Assembly: GCF_032854445.1 (NCBI RefSeq)
Contig: NC_088295.1
Location: forward strand, 9,657,385 to 9,721,384
DNA length: 64,000 nt
Direction: 5' to 3'
Source of the DNA: Liolophura sinensis
Lineage: Eukaryota; Mollusca; Polyplacophora; Chitonida; Chitonidae
Made by a program: the position numbers and the translations under genes. Position 1 is the stretch's first letter; every line of letters starts with the position of its first letter. Below the pieces are notes generated by a model. The model was not told where the DNA came from. It searched no databases and worked only from the letters and a program-made list of their open reading frames with translations. Shown piece after piece: positions 1 through 13,500 of this stretch.

Positions 1-1399
1 CCCAAATTTTAGAGAAATTAGGGTAGTGGCATTTAAACACTCAGATGGGTTTCGAGGTTTGCACTCTCCGAGTTTTAAATGAAATTTTACATTCATACAC
101 TTAATTAACATTACAATGTTTACCAGCCATTTATACATTCAGCATTTTAACACTGCTACCAGGTTAGTTCATTCAAATCTTAGACCAATGTGTAAACAGC
201 ACTTCACTCATTCAACACAATATTATTTCAGTGAAAAATGAAATGTTCAGACATGAACTGATTTGCTTCAGTCAAAATAATACTTGTGTCTCAAGATTTT
301 CATAAAAAAATGAAATAACAATCATTTAGCTAAAAAGAAACGTTTTTGTAACACTAATGTGTTATATGAATTTGCGCTGAGTATCTCAGGGATTGGAATT
401 GTCAATTTTTGGTATGTACATGTATACAATATTAGTGACCTATCACTGACTGCTTTGCTAATGGGCTTAATCACATCATCAATATCAAAGCAATTATCAC
501 TTAACCTACAAGGTATGACAAGGTTAATCCGATGAAAGTAATACTATCCATCTCAATTAAAATGGATTAAAATTGTATAAAGATTAAAACCATCTCCATC
601 CCATACGCAGTATGAAACGATGTGTGCAGTACAAGTACTTACCTTGAAACAGGTCAGACAAAAACTTCACCTGATCCAACATATGAGAGAATATCCTGCT
701 TTCACCTGTTACCTCTACAGGTGAAATGCTCTAGTTTTTAGTTATTCCTCAGAACTTCAATAATCCTCTCTGAGATGTACAACCTTTTCAATTAGTATTT
801 TTATCTTTTTATATACCTACCTTTTAGCTGTAAGACATCAACTTTCCCATATTGAGCACTTAACAGCCTTTATATGTACATGCTTTTCTGCATAAGGTCT
901 GGATGTTTGCTAAAATGACCAAAGACTATAGCACTGAATTTGACAAATGTGAACCAGGTTTGCTGATTTCTGTTCATCACTTCAAAGCTTGCTACAGGTA
1001 ATAACAATGTTCTTAATAGCTGATCACCTAATGAGAGCCAAGAACGAATACGTCGGGTGTTAACTGGTACAATATTCTATTAAATGCCATTTCCGAAACA
1101 AGCAAAAAAATAAACAAAATGACTGTGTGCATGCCACAAATACTGATGCTTCATCTGTTGACCTCTTCTACATTATCTGAATGATGCGGATGAATACCAC
1201 CAATTCCTAATCGAATTGAGCTCTAAGCACGTTCTTAAGATCACAAAAGCAGTTGTAAACAAAGCACTATCACCAAAGTCACATATTTTACACATTTAAC
1301 ACATTTATATCACCCTCGTGCTGCACAGGTTCACACACTGACAATCTGAATAAATAGTACAGTTTTAGGCATTTGCCCAATAAATTATCACTGTCACTG
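1..1399 (-). other. Probable KLHL 3' UTR and downstream DNA
   Basis: AT-rich sequence after the KLHL stop codon with no convincing ORF on either strand. It is the expected place of the 3' UTR. I found no clear canonical AATAAA on the minus strand, so the transcript end may lie outside the window or use a variant signal. Confidence 0.5.
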
Positions 1400-1575
1400 T
1401 CAGAGCATGGGCTTGTCAATCACAGCTACGCCAGCATAGCTTCGCCCCGTCATCATGCTCGAAGGTAACATGTTCCATACATTACTTTTGGGGTCATAGC
1501 ACTCGAATGAACCCAGGTTTGAAGAGCCATCATCTCCGCCTACCACATACAACAGGCCACCATTAGAGAGGACAC
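1400..1575 (-). CDS. KLHL exon 12: kelch repeat 6 and stop
   Basis: Encodes [39 protein letters not shown] and [16 protein letters not shown], then TGA at 1400-1402. Human KLHL3 ends [14 protein letters not shown], so the C-terminus is complete. The last repeat supplies the strand that closes the propeller. Confidence 0.97.
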
Positions 1576-4500
1576 CTGCAAAACAAGAGAAAAGCAATAT
1601 CAGAGACAGAATGGAACACTGATTTCTTCATTTGTTTAATACTATACTCTAGCGCTTTTTACATACATGACTGCAGTCAGTAGTATGGGTGAAGGCAACT
1701 TGATTGCCCCTGAAAACCACTGACCTTTGGCATGTTACTGACAGACTTACATACTGAAGTACAGTCATGCACACACCATATTTCTGGTAGACAAGTGGTC
1801 ATCAACGGCCTGCAGAAACAACCATATAGGCGTCACTGATGGCTTATTGCCACCAAGGCCACTGATGCAGTGAGATAAGAGAATTTACAAATTCCCTGTC
1901 CAATGTCAGTGTCCTGTCTGCACCTCATGTCCTAGCAACTGAGAGATCAATGAAACAGAAAGTTAAAGACCAATGTTAAAATGTATCTGAAGACACCCTG
2001 AGAAGCTCATGTGTTGTGCATTTTACTATACTTTATAATCTGCTTCAGCTATAATTTGTTTCAGACATCTGTAATTTACCTGCATTCCGTCTACACAGGT
2101 GCATCTCTGCCACCTGTGACCAACAGTTTGTTTCTGGGTTATAAAGCTCCACACTCTTCCTCACCAAGGGTCCATCATGCCCTCCCACTGCGTACAGCAA
2201 CCCGTCAATCACCCCAACACCTGCACAGATAACCACAGCAAGACAGGATCAAGATAAGGACAGTAGAAAAACAGGTATACTCTTCTGTTTTTCTTCAAAG
2301 AAAAGCTGCCATGAAATCAAGTTTTCTGACTTTTAATGATTACACAAAGATTGGTCGATTTGTGAAATGGTAATACTCAGGCCTGTTAAATATTGAAGGA
2401 CATCCTCGAGCTAGTCACCAACTAAGACGTATCAACATTTTACATGATGCCTTGAATTCTGTGGTTACCTTCGGGCCAGGTATGAACAAGATCTTACCTG
2501 CACCACTCCTCCGGCATGTCATCTCTGCCACAGGTGTCCACATGTCAGTCACAGGGTTATAACACTCCACAGAGCTGAGGCACTGACGTGAGGCACCATC
2601 ATACCCCCCGACTGCATACAGCAGACCTTAACACATAGATACACATGTCAGTCACAGGGTTATAATACTCCACATAGCTGAGGCACTGACGTTAGGCACC
2701 ATCATACCCCCCTACTGTGTACAGCAGACCTTAACACACAGATACACGTCAGTCACAGGGTTAAAATACTCCACATAGCTGAGGCACCGACATGAGGCAC
2801 TATCATACCCCCCTACTGTGTACAGCAGACCTTAACACACAGATACACATGTCAGTCACAGGGTTATAATACTCCACATAGCTGAGGCACTGACGTTAGG
2901 CACCATCATACCCCCCTACTGTGTACAGCAGACCTTAACACACAGATACACATGTCAGTCACAGGGTTATAATACTCCACATAGCTGAGGCACTGACGTT
3001 AGGCACCATCATACCCCCCTACTGTGTACAGCAGACCTTAACACACAGATACACATGTCAGTCACAGGGTTAAAATACTCCACATAGCTGAGGCACCGAC
3101 ATGAGGCACTATCATACCCCCCTACTGTGTACAGCAGACCTTAACACACATATACACATACATGTCAGTCACAGGGTTATAATACTCCACAGAGCTGAGG
3201 CACTGACATGAGGCACCATCATACCCCCCGACTGCATACAGCAGACCTTAACACATAGATACACACGTCAGTCACAGAGTTATAATACTCCACATAGCTG
3301 AGGCACTGAAATTAGGCACCATCATACCCCCCTACTGTGTACAGCAGACCTTAACACACAGATACACATGTCAGTCACAGGGTCAAAATACTCCACAGAA
3401 CTGAGGCACCGATGTGAGGCACCATCATACCCCCCTACTGTGTACAGCAGACCTTAACACATAGATACACATGTCAGTCACAGGGTTATAATACTCTACA
3501 CAGGTGAGGCACTGACGTTAGGCACCATCATACCCCCCTACTACGTACAGCAGACCTTAACACATAGATACACATGTCAGTCACAGGGTTAAAATACTCC
3601 ACATAGCTGAGGCACCGACTTGAGGCACCATCATACCCCCCTACTACGTACAGCAGACCTTAACACATAGATACACATGTCAGTCACAGGGTTAAAATAC
3701 TCCACATAGCTGAGGCACCGACATGAGGCACTATCATACCCCCCTACTGTGTACAGCAGACTTTAACACATAGATACACATGTCAGTCACAGGGTTATAA
3801 TACTCCACAGAGCTGAGGCACCGACGTTAGGCACCATCATAACCCCCCTACTACGTACAGCAGACCTTAACACATAGATACACATGTCAGTCACAGGGTT
3901 AAAATACTCCACATAGCTGAGGCACCGACATGAGGCACTATCATACCCCCCTACTGTGTACAGCAGACTTTAACACATAGATACACATGTCAGTCACAGG
4001 GTTATAATACTCCACAGAGCTGAGGCACCGACGTTAGGCACCATCATAACCCCCCTACTACGTACAGCAGACCTTAACACATAGATACACATGTCAGTCA
4101 CAGGGTTAAAATACTCCACATAGCTGAGGCACCGACGTGAGGCACCATCATACCCCGCTACTGTGTACAGCAGACTTTAACACATAGATACACATGTCAG
4201 TCACAGGGTTATAATACTCCACAGAGCTGAGGCACTGACGTTAGGCACCATCATAACCCCCCTACTACGTACAGCAGACCTTAACACATAGATACACATA
4301 TGTCAATCACAGGGTTAAAATACTCCACATAGCTGAGGCACCGACGTGAGGCACCATCATACCCCCCTACTGCATACAGCAGACCGTAACACACAGATAC
4401 ACATGTGAGGCACCGACATGAGGCACTATCATACCCCCCTACTGTGTACAGCAGACCTTAACACACAGATACACATGTCAGTCACTGGGTTACAATACTC

Positions 4501-7500
4501 CACATAGCTGAGGCACTGACGTTAGGCACCATCATACCCCCCGACTGCATACAGCAGACCTTAACACATAGATACACATGTCAGTCACAGGGTCAAAATA
4601 CTCCACAGAACTGAGGCACCGATGTGAGGCACCATCATACCCCCCTACTGTGTACAGCAGACCTTAACACATAGATACACATGTCAGTCACAGGGTTATA
4701 ATACTCCACAGAGCTGAGGCACTGACGTGAGGCACCATCATACCCCCCGACTGCATACAGCAGACCTTAACACATAGATACACATGTCAGTCACAGGGTT
4801 ATAATACTCCACAGAGCTGAGGCACTGACATGAGGCACCATCATACCCCCCTACTGTGTACAGCAGACTTTAACACATAGATACACGTCAGTCACAGGGT
4901 TATAATACTCCACATAGCTGAGGCACTGACATGAGGCACCATCATACCCCCCTACTGTGTACAGCAGACCTTAACACACAGATACACATGTCAGTCACAG
5001 GGTTAAAATACTCCACATAGCTGAGGCACTGACATGAGGCACCATCATACCCCCCTACTGTGTACAGCAGACTTTAACACATAGATACACGTCAGTCACA
5101 GGGTTAAAATACTCCACATAGCTGAGGCACTGACATGAGGCACCATCATACCCCCCTACTGTGTACAGCAGACTTTAACACATAGATACACGTCAGTCAC
5201 AGGGTTAAAATACTCCACATAGCTGAGGCACTGACGTGAGGCACCATCATACCCCCCTATTGTGTACAGCAGACCTTAACACATAGATACACGTCATTCA
5301 CAGGGTTAAAATACTCCACATAGCTGAGGCACTGACGTGAGGCACCATCATACCCCCCTACTGTGTACAGCAGACCTTAACACATAGATACACATCATTC
5401 ACAGGGTTATAATACTCCACAGAGCTGAGGCACTGACGTGAGGCACCATCATACCCCCCTACTGTGTACAGCAGACCTTAACACACAGATACACACGTCA
5501 GTCACAGGGTTAAAATACTCCACATAGCTGAGGCACTGACGTGAGGCACCATCATACCCCCCTACTGTGTACAGCAGACCTTAACACATAGATACACGTC
5601 ATTCACAGGGTTAAAATACTCCACATAGCTGAGGCACTGACGTGAGGCACCATCATACCCCCCTACTGTGTACAGCAGACTTTAACACATAGATACACGT
5701 CAGTCACAGGGTTAAAATACTCCACAGAGCTGAGGCACCGACGTTAGGCACCATCATACCCCCCTACTGTGTACAGCAGACTTTAACACATAGATACACG
5801 TCATTCACAGGGTTATAATACTCCACATAGCTGAGGCACTGACGTGAGGCACCATCATACCCCCCTACTGTGTACAGCAGACTTTAACACATAGATACAC
5901 ATGTCAGTCACAGGGTTAAAATACTCCACATAGCTGAGGCACTGACGTGAGGCACCATCATACCCCCCTACTGTGTACAGCAGACTTTAACACATAGATA
6001 CACATCATTCACAGGGTTAAAATACTCCACATAGCTGAGGCACTGACGTGAGGCACCATCATACCCCCCTACTGTGTACAGCAGACTTTAACACATAGAT
6101 ACACGTCAGTCACAGGGTTAAAATACTCCACAGAGCTGAGGCACCGACGTTAGGCACCATCATACCCCCCTACTGTGTACAGCAGACTTTAACACATAGA
6201 TACACGTCATTCACAGGGTTATAATACTCCACATAGCTGAGGCACTGACGTGAGGCACCATCATAACCCCCCTACTACGTACAGCAGACCTTAACACACA
6301 GATACACATGTCAGTCACAGGGTTATAATACTCCACATAGCTGAGGCACTGACGTGAGGCACCATCATACCCCCCTACTGTGTACAGCAGATCTTAACAC
6401 ATAGATACACATAATAAACAGGTTTACTTAAGAGGTCTTCTCAAAACAAACAAATCTTGTGAGGTAATGATCTGCTATAATTATGGTACTAAAACAATAG
6501 TATGTCATATTTGTGATAGACCTTTATTTAATGTGATAGCAATCACATCACAAAATGGATTGTGTTTTCAACAAAATTAATCTACTGAGGTTATATGACT
6601 CTTGGCTTTACCTCCCACCACTCCAACACCAACACTGCTACGACGAGTGCTCATGGACGCTATCATCCGCCATTCTCCATTCTTGATGTCGAAATATTCT
6701 GCACTGTCCAGACCTGGGAAATAAGCACACAATTAAGCACATAAAAAGGCTAAATGAAGAATCGATGTCACAAGAGCTAACACTACTATCAGGCTTCTTG
6801 AAATACTCTGGCTGGATTCTTTTCCTTGGTATTTGACGCCAAACTTGATTACACTTTCATGCCAGCTAGCATAAAGCCTTGTCAATCTTAAGTGTATGTA
6901 ACTACCATGGCAGCCACGACTGTAGGCATCACATTGCCAAGGCAGTTATGTGATTGTTAAGTTAAGAGGGCAACCTACAAGTGTTTCCAGTTATTTCATA
7001 CAGCCCAATTCCGTCTTTATATGAAAGCTACATGTAGGCATAGTCAATGCAACTAACCTGTCCCCAAAATGCGTGATGCAGAAAGTATCTAGTGTTAAAT
7101 CCGTAACATTTTTGTGACACACACAAGTTGATTTATTTATTTGATTGGAGGTTTACGCCGTACTCAAGAATATTTCACTTCAGCTAGTATTAAAGAGGGG
7201 GAAACTAGGCAGAGCTTGGGGGAAACTGTGACAATAAGAACAGTTGCTGTACTTCTAACCAGTTGTTTAGTGTTAGCTATTCTCTAGCAAAGTCTTAGAT
7301 GAAGACATCTTACGAAATACACTTTTCATTCCGTTCCTATATATGTATGCTTGGGGAATTACATACTTAATTTTTCTGGAACGCAGCGACATGTCATTAG
7401 ATGTGTGTACACATACTGCGTCTCCTTGTAGCAGGACTGTCTTCAGTGGTGGGTTCTCCTGACACTGAAGCATCATGTCCAAGACAGCAGCCATGACACC

Positions 7501-10500
7501 CTACCCAGTCACATTATACTTACACCATGCCAACCAGTCCTGTTTCCTTGCTCTAACCTCTCTGTGCTAAATGCCGAGTGAGGCTGCAGCAAGAACCATT
7601 TGTAAGTCTTTGGTATGACCTGACCCAGGTTGAACCCCAGGTCTATCAACTTCAAGGCTGACACTTTAACCTTTAGGCCACCGAAGCGGGCCATTTAGCA
7701 ACAGAGATCTATTCTATACCCTATGCAGAGCAGCGTGTTAGGTCAGTAAATACATGTATGAGTAGTGTGTTAGGCTACTGACTAGGACTGCAGCAGGAAA
7801 CCAATCTACATGTACTTCAACAAACACTTGACAAACCCCTTAACAGAAAGGGCAGACAATCCTTTAAAACACTGAATCTAATATCTGATTAGTCCCAGTA
7901 CATGGAATTGGACGTTGAGAATAACTGGATACAAGATGATCATGGCTCTATTTAGAGACCCAGCCATTCGCTGAAGTTTTTAGCACAAATAAGAACTCCA
8001 CGTACCTCTAGCAAGGTACTTATTACAAAATTGAGTGTCGTGATGTGAAGGGGAGTTGTTAAGACGAGTATCTGACCAGCTAGAGATATGTGGATTACTT
8101 ATGCCATGTTTCTCGAAACTTGTGCAAATGGCTGGGTCTCTGACTGGAGGTCAAGGAGCCACAATTACGGCGATTCCAAATATATGTATTTCTCAACCTA
8201 ATAGTGCATCTGGACTAATACCTGACCTGGTGTAACCAGAGTGAAGGATAAGCAAAGTGGTAACATACCTGATGATCCATCAAATCCTCCCACGGCATAG
8301 ATCAGCCCATTTAGCACAGCCACACCCAGAGTGCTGCGCCTAGCTTCCATGCTGGGGCAGTTTGTCCAGCTGTCCTTGAGAGGGTCGTACATGTCCACTG
8401 TCCTCACCCTCAATGAGCCATTAAAGCCTCCCACAGCATACACCATACTGTTCACCATGGCTACACCTGTCAAACATAAAGCACATACATGTCACCATGA
8501 CAACACATAAAACACATACGTCAACATGGCCACATGTCACACATAAGGCATGTATATGTTACCATAGTCACTCCTGTCACACATAAAGTACCTATATGTT
8601 ACCATGGCCACACAAAAAGCACTCATATGTTACCACATGGCCATTCCTTTCAAACATAAAGCACCAAAATGTTACCACGGCCATTCCTGTCACATAAAGC
8701 ACATACATGTACATGTTACCATGGCCACACATGTCACACATCTAAAACACCTATACGTTACCATGGCCACACATGCCACACATAAAGCACAAACATGTAG
8801 GCAGGAGATAAGGATAAGGAGCAAGTTGACACAGAAGATCAAAACTCACCATTAGCTATTTTTGATTATGACTATGACTTGATAAATATACATGCTGTAT
8901 ACCAAAGAAAACACGTTCTATGTTACTCACAGTCGTAATATGACATTCTAAAACACACTATGAACCGTCTCTACTTACCACAGCGACACCTTCGTGATGG
9001 CATTTCTGCCAGCTGATACCACTTCTCCTCCTTGAAGTCGTAGCACTCAACACTACGTATAGCCTTCGGAGCCTGACCTCCTATCACCAGCATCACCTGA
9101 GACGTCAGAGCAGATGGTTATACATTCATGTAATGATAAACAACTTCATCTCTTTAGTTCTGATAACTTGAGCCAATACAGGATATACATTTGTCACTTG
9201 CTATTATCCATTATATATATTCATTCATTTGTGTTTACTGCAGTACTCAAGAATATTATACAGTGTAGCCTGGCTATGAGACACCTCGATATAGCTCGCA
9301 ATTGGATATAATGTGACCCAAATCTTGTTCCCTAAAAATCTGTGGTGTACTTTCATATGAGAATAGCTAAAACTGCGAAAGGATAAAGATTTTTCACCGA
9401 CAAATATGCGTAATTAATGCAGCATCATTTCCTACCGTTAGTGTGTGACCCATGTGTCATTTGATATTTTAGGCTTAATCTTCTGAATATTACGTGAGTA
9501 CAACCAAAAAAAATGGATTTTCTATGAATAATGGGGGAGGTTGTAGCTGGTTACATTTTCTTTGTGAGCGATTTTGATTCCAAACGTACATGTGGTGCAG
9601 TTGTTGTTGCAGCATTACTTCCTTGTGAGTGTGGCTTCGTCAGCAATGCTGAACACATGCTGCTCACTGTGACAGGCATACCACATAATGGGACTAATGT
9701 TTGCACACTTTCAGTAAATGCTGATAACTTTATTCAGATTAATGAATAGCTATAAAGAGAGGTGTGAAACTGCAGGGAGTGAGATTTGGCTTACGGCATG
9801 CTGACATGTCAGAGTTGAGATGAACTCACTCAAACGTTTCCTTCATTTAATACACTGATTTAGCATGGTATATATTAAAACACTGAACATTATTTTTTTG
9901 TGCGTGTGTGTTCAGTATCTGTAACACGGTCAGGTGATCGAGTTGACAGTTGCCTGCAGTAGGCCATTTTGAATCCGAGGCATCTACCAGACATGATTGT
10001 GGTGAACCAAGAAAATAGCTGAAATTTACTATCATAGCCCAAAAAAGCCGGGGTCCAGGGGCCGCCTAGGCCCCGGAAGCTAGAAAAATCTGCGGAAAAC
10101 AGGTAAATTAATCGAAACTGAACAAAGAAAAAGCGGAATTCCTCTAAAAAGCGGAAAAAAATCATGTCTGATCTAAGTTCCAGGCGTTACTTCTGATATG
10201 AGCAGACATGGGCGAAATGGATACAAAATGCGTTGTAGCTTTTTTTTTAATTTGAAAATGAAGTGGATGGAACTACTTTACTTGAATTCAGCTTGTGGAA
10301 ATGCTTAACATGCACTGAGTTCTGCAGGTCAGTCCGTGCCTGTGATTACACGATACGAGGTTAGCTTTGTGGGATATGACTTCTGGAATGCTTGAATCCT
10401 TAGGAACCAAAAATCTCATGAGTTTATATTAAACTAACAATAATAAAGCATTTGCCAAAACACATTTTGCATTGATAAAACTTATAACACACACAGGAAC

Positions 10501-13500
10501 CTGTCTGCAAAGCAGCATGCTATAGCCAGGATACACTGTATTATATTTATATACTATCCAAAAAAAGAAACGCATAACCCGGTTTTTTGCAGAGGTGATG
10601 CAGTCTTTTCAATTATGCATAACTAAATAAGAATTGCTATTCTGCAAATATTTTTTTACACAGATTAAGGAAGGGTCCATATCTAGACAACAAGGCCATC
10701 AACTTGAGGTAAGACACTCACAATGAGTCTCCCACTTGAGTGGAATGTCAGTATCTGTTGTGACCACCACGGGCACAAATAACAGTTTTGACACGCCTTG
10801 TCATGGACTGGATGAGACGCTGGACAGAGGCCTGGGGAATGTTCTGCCACTCCTCCTGCAAACATGCAACTTGCTCTTGAAGCGATTGGGGTTGAGGCTG
10901 ACGTTGGCGTAGACGTCGATCAAGTTCATCCCACAGATGCTCCATTGGGTTAAGATCCGGGGAACGGGACGGCCAGGGTAGCACATTTACATAGTTTTCG
11001 GTGAGGAAGTCCCTTGTGACACGTGCCGTGTGCAGTCTGGCGTTGTCCTGCTGGAACAACTCCCGCTGAACGTCAATGACAGGTAAGCGGTGTGGCTGCA
11101 GGATGGTGTCTCGGTAGCGTACGGCCGTAAGATTTCCCTGAACGTGGACAAGATTTGTACGACCAGTATACGATATTGCTGCCCACATCATCACACTCCC
11201 TCCACCAAATCTGTCCACTTGGCGTACGCAGTTAGGGGCATAACGTTCGTGAGCATGTCTGTAAACCCGGTTTCTACCATTACGTCTCTGCAATAGGAAT
11301 CTGGACTCATCACTGAAGCAAATGCGTTGCCAGTTGCGTAGATTCCTTGCAGTCACGTTGTTACACCATCGGAGGCGATTGGCGCGATGGTGAGGACGCA
11401 GCACGATCCCAACATAGGGCCTCCTGGCTCTCAGTCCATGTTCCCCCAGCCTGTTCCGCACTGTCTGACCTGATATCCTCCTCAGTCCCGGTATGCTGGC
11501 TGCTGTGCTTTCAGCTGTAGCACAACGGTCACGCAAATGGAGGACCCTTATGTAGCGTTCTTGGGCTACTGTAGTGACACGTGGTCGACCTGAACGCCGA
11601 CGGTCATTTGTTGTCCCAGTATTGTTGTAGCGGGCAGCAAGCCGTGAAATCATGCTCTGGCTGAAGTGTAGACGCCTAGAAATGGACGACTGGGACTCTC
11701 CAGCTTGAAGTCTTCCAATGGCAATATTTCTTGTGACAGTGTCAAGACGTGGCATGTTGAATCAGCTTGAAAACACCACTTGAAAGACGCCGATTTCCGG
11801 CCCGAAGTTGCGGTTTTATAGTCACACACCGCATGCTTTCCGTGCGTAAGTTCGGCGTGTAAGACTGCACGTGATGCAGTGTGGTGCTGTATTTTTTACT
11901 TCTTCCACAAACGGCCCCCAAACTCAACATGTACTCATGTAAGAAATGTTTTGAGGAATAAAATGTGTGCTAACTGTGACTATTAACAATATTAAAACAC
12001 ATTTTGCTCATGAAATGAAGACAAAATGTATTTATTTCATTTTAAAATAAAACAAAACACCTATGCGTTTCTTTTTTTGGATAGTATATCACAGCACTCA
12101 CATGCCCTAGGCTATGTTTACTTTCAAATGTGATCTTTTATACTTAACTCATTACTGAAGTTAGATTTGATCTTCAATGCTAATTTTCTTTTCTTTTCAT
12201 GAAGGTGAAAGACAACAATTAGTATTACAATAGGAAGCCTAACAGATGGTCAAAATTTCAGCACAGCGAACTGTTTAGAAGTTAGGACCAAGTTTCACTT
12301 ATGTCTAAGACTGCTTCATGGTCTGGGGATCACAGAAAGTAACATTTTGACAAAGAAAAAAGGTACCTTTCCTTCATATAGGACAGGGTAGGGATAGCTA
12401 TGTACAAGAATGTATGATGAATTACAAACCTTTGGAAGGCCTATTGGTGTCCTCGGGTTTGTCCTAGGCGTCTTGTACACCATCTTCTGTTCAGGTTTGA
12501 GCAGGTGGTACTTCATGGCCTCTATCAGGTAGTCCTTACAGTTACTGTTTTCTTTGATCAGGGGCTCTGCCTCTACTCTCTGTACTAAATACTCCTGCGG
12601 CATCAGAGGTAAGCGCACATGCTCCACCAGCTGGGCAACATTCTCCCCCCTATTGGGCAGGTCGTGTTGTAACCAGGTAATCACAGCCTCAAACACCTGA
12701 ACAAATGTAATTAGCTTGTCATTCTGGAAATACATTAAGCTGTTCATGGCCAAGCTGACGAGGATAAACAAAACTTTACATATACATGGTAAAAAAATTT
12801 TATCAGTCACAAAATTCACAAAAGAGCAATTTTTTTTATATCTTTTCATATTTTTATTAAGGGGTATATAATCATATACACATAAATCTTAACAGTTCTA
12901 AACAGAAGAAAACGTATACTGAAGAAAAAGTATCACATTATTTAAACAGCACTTCTCACAAATTATGGGATGTTGACAACATGCTCAGAAATAAACAGGA
13001 ATTATCTTGTAATGTTTTCTCTTTGTGACAAAATCTTTGTGAATCCAAATACCAGGCATCCCAGGAGTACTTTTCTTCAAATGCCAAGTCATACTCAAAT
13101 TTAATATAACTATCATTCTGACAGAAAATGAAGACATAAAACTAAACACTAAGTTTAAATCTTGATACACAGTTGAAAAATTTTGTCAACGTCAGATATC
13201 ACCCACCTGCTCCTCTGAGGTTACGGTCAACCTATCACTGGAGATGAGTTTACACACATGAAGGGCAGGCAAGGAGAGAAACTCATCATAATGTACCACC
13301 TCACTGTAACAAGACACATGTTCATGATGCCTCATATAAACCACTGTCTTAAAATAACCAGGTACCTGATGAGCGAATTTATAAGATGAAGATGAAGCCA
13401 AACCAGCAGAAAATGTATACAAATCCACAACATAGAATTTTTGTGAAAATTTATGTTATAACAGATATTTAAATAAATATAAGTTCTACAAACAGGCAGC

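Larger units (their letters stand above)
6714..8268. other. KLHL intron between exons 8 and 9
   Basis: A 1.55 kb intron. It contains a SINE 3' fragment (about 7130-7227) and a second, different tRNA-like SINE (about 7385-7692), both inverted relative to the window. No other feature is visible. Confidence 0.7.

Noticed and set aside
2627-6412. CRISPR-like array or zinc-finger style coding repeats
   Set aside because: There are no unique spacers, the unit is exon-derived, and its length (103 bp) is not divisible by three, so no long frame stays open. The genome is eukaryotic.
9890-10165. Minus-strand ORF of 91 codons rich in Phe, in KLHL intron 6
   Set aside because: Low complexity and no homology pattern; intron context explains it.
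12697-12849. N-terminal extension of the open frame upstream of KLHL exon 6
   Set aside because: It is separated from the BACK sequence by a strong acceptor and does not resemble KLHL proteins; exon 5 joins in phase instead.
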